Source: Clostridiales bacterium (GTDB lineage: Bacteria; Bacillota; Clostridia; Christensenellales; Borkfalkiaceae). From it: DNA of 6,109 nt. Location of the stretch: contig SVIK01000078.1 of assembly GCA_015069525.1 (NCBI GenBank), forward strand, positions 1-6,109, in the 5' to 3' direction. Below the pieces are notes generated by a model. That model saw nothing but the letters and a program-made list of their open reading frames with translations, was not told the origin of the DNA and did not search any database. The stretch's first letter is position 1, and every line of letters starts with the position of its first letter. Shown piece by piece: positions 5,203 to 6,109 of the stretch. Position numbers and translations under genes: made by a program.

Positions 5203-6109
5203 ATGAGATATTATCTTGCAATCGACATTGGCGCGTCTTCTGGTAGGCACATCGTTGCATACCTTGAAAACGGCAAAATGATAACCGAGGAAGTGTACCG
5301 TTTCCAGAACGGACCAGTAAACAAAATCGCGTATGACGGAAAAGAACATCTCGTTTGGGAACCCGAACGTCTGTATACGGAAATTTTGAACGGTTTGAAA
5401 AAGGCGGGGGAACTTGGTAAAATTCCCTATGCCGTCGGTATCGATACGTGGGGTGTGGACTATGCGCTCCTCGACGAAAACGACAAGGCAATCGGCGGGG
5501 TGTACTGCTATCGCGATTCAAGAACGGAAGAAACGATGGACAAGGTACACGCTATCCTTCCCTTTGAAAAGTTGTTCGAAAAAACGGGTATTCAAATTTC
5601 CACGTTCAACAGCGTTTACCAGCTCTACCACGACAAGCAAACGGGTAGAATGGACAAGGCAAAATCGATGCTTATGCTTCCCGATTATTTCCACTTCCGT
5701 TTGACGGGCGTGAAGAAGCAAGAATATACCAACGCAACGACGACGGGCATGGTCAACGCTACCACGCACGAGTGGGACGAGGAAATCATTGAAAAGCTCG
5801 GGTATAAAAAGGAATTGTTTGGCGAGCTGGCGCAACCTGGTAGTATCGTAGGGGAATTCACCGACGAGGTTGCTTCGTTCGTTGGGTATAAAGCGACGGT
5901 AGTTCTTCCTGCGACGCACGATACGGCAAGCGCCGTTTTGGCGGCTCCGCTTTCGGGACAAACCCCGTATATTTCAAGCGGTACTTGGTCGCTCCTTGGG
6001 GTGGAACAAAACGTGGCGCATACGGACAAGTCTGCAATGGAGGTTGGGTATTCCAACGAGGGGAGCGTCAATAAGAGCTTCCGTTTCCAAATCAATATCA
6101 TGGGGCTTT
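5203..6109 (+). CDS. rhaB: Rhamnulokinase (partial, 3' end beyond window)
   Basis: The open frame codes 302 residues and continues past the window end. RhaB phosphorylates L-rhamnulose with ATP to L-rhamnulose 1-phosphate, the second step of L-rhamnose breakdown in the cytoplasm, between RhaA (isomerase) and RhaD (aldolase). It belongs to the FGGY kinase family, whose members run about 470-500 residues, so roughly the N-terminal 60 percent is seen. Diagnostic stretches are AIDIGASSGR (6-15, phosphate loop), GIDTWGVDYALLD (79-91), YRDSRT (103-108), LPDYFHFRLTG (159-169), EYTNATTTGMVN (174-185), THDTASAV (238-245, with D240 as the expected catalytic base), SSGTWSLLG (258-266, ATP site) and NIMGL at the cut end. 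These match rhamnulokinase more closely than xylulo- or fuculokinase. The start is set by AAGGAG at 5192-5197. The divergent DeoR-family gene is its probable repressor, and other rha genes are expected downstream. Confidence 0.93.
   Translation, partial: MRYYLAIDIGASSGRHIVAYLENGKMITEEVYRFQNGPVNKIAYDGKEHLVWEPERLYTEILNGLKKAGELGKIPYAVGIDTWGVDYALLDENDKAIGGVYCYRDSRTEETMDKVHAILPFEKLFEKTGIQISTFNSVYQLYHDKQTGRMDKAKSMLMLPDYFHFRLTGVKKQEYTNATTTGMVNATTHEWDEEIIEKLGYKKELFGELAQPGSIVGEFTDEVASFVGYKATVVLPATHDTASAVLAAPLSGQTPYISSGTWSLLGVEQNVAHTDKSAMEVGYSNEGSVNKSFRFQINIMGL

Noticed and set aside
5033..5521. Minus-strand open frame of 162 codons crossing into the divergent region
   Set aside because: It runs antisense to rhaB and through both divergent promoters; no ribosome site and no family resemblance.
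1..6109. Mobile elements, CRISPR arrays, tRNA or rRNA, defence or toxin-antitoxin modules
   Set aside because: No terminal repeats, transposase or integrase motifs, regularly spaced repeats or RNA-gene signatures were found; all sizeable genes belong to common chromosomal families.

Overview
The window looks like ordinary chromosome from a low-to-moderate GC Gram-positive bacterium, most likely an uncultured gut-type Clostridia (Firmicutes/Bacillota). This is inferred from strong purine-rich Shine-Dalgarno sites, A/T-rich sigma-A promoters with 17-bp spacers, short intergenic gaps, the standard code, and a gene set typical of that group (CPA2 antiporter, PlsC-like protein with a zinc ribbon, DeoR regulator beside rhamnulokinase). 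No species is claimed.

Layout. At the left edge, on the minus strand, lies the N-terminal part of a Kef/NhaP-like cation:proton antiporter (1-423) with its own promoter. The 424-690 gap holds two divergent promoters, the antiporter's and a perfect-consensus one driving a plus-strand pair. That pair is a 403-aa acyltransferase with a zinc ribbon (691-1902) overlapping a GltS-like sodium:solute symporter (1880-3310). A plus-strand terminator and a minus-strand terminator sit back to back at about 3320-3400. On the minus strand follow a PHP-domain phosphoesterase (3408-4157) and a DeoR-family regulator (4232-4969), each with a recognisable promoter. A 233-bp divergent region (4970-5202) then leads to rhamnulokinase rhaB (5203 onward), which is cut by the window end.

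How the genes work together. The clearest unit is deoR-type regulator plus rhaB. RhaB phosphorylates L-rhamnulose in L-rhamnose breakdown, and a divergent DeoR-family protein is the expected local repressor (compare RhaR/YulB of Bacillus subtilis). The region between them carries three copies of a CRAACATA-type half-site. One lies between the two -35 boxes and one lies just downstream of each transcription start. The half-site resembles that of GlpR, another DeoR-family repressor. The rhaB leader also has an inverted repeat that could form two alternative pairings. The acyltransferase and symporter are probably translated together, but no shared pathway is evident.

No phage, insertion sequence, CRISPR array, tRNA, rRNA or defence system is visible, and no gene appears broken except by the window ends. 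The most notable signals are regulatory (rha divergent region; tandem octamers upstream of the acyltransferase) and the acyltransferase domain architecture.
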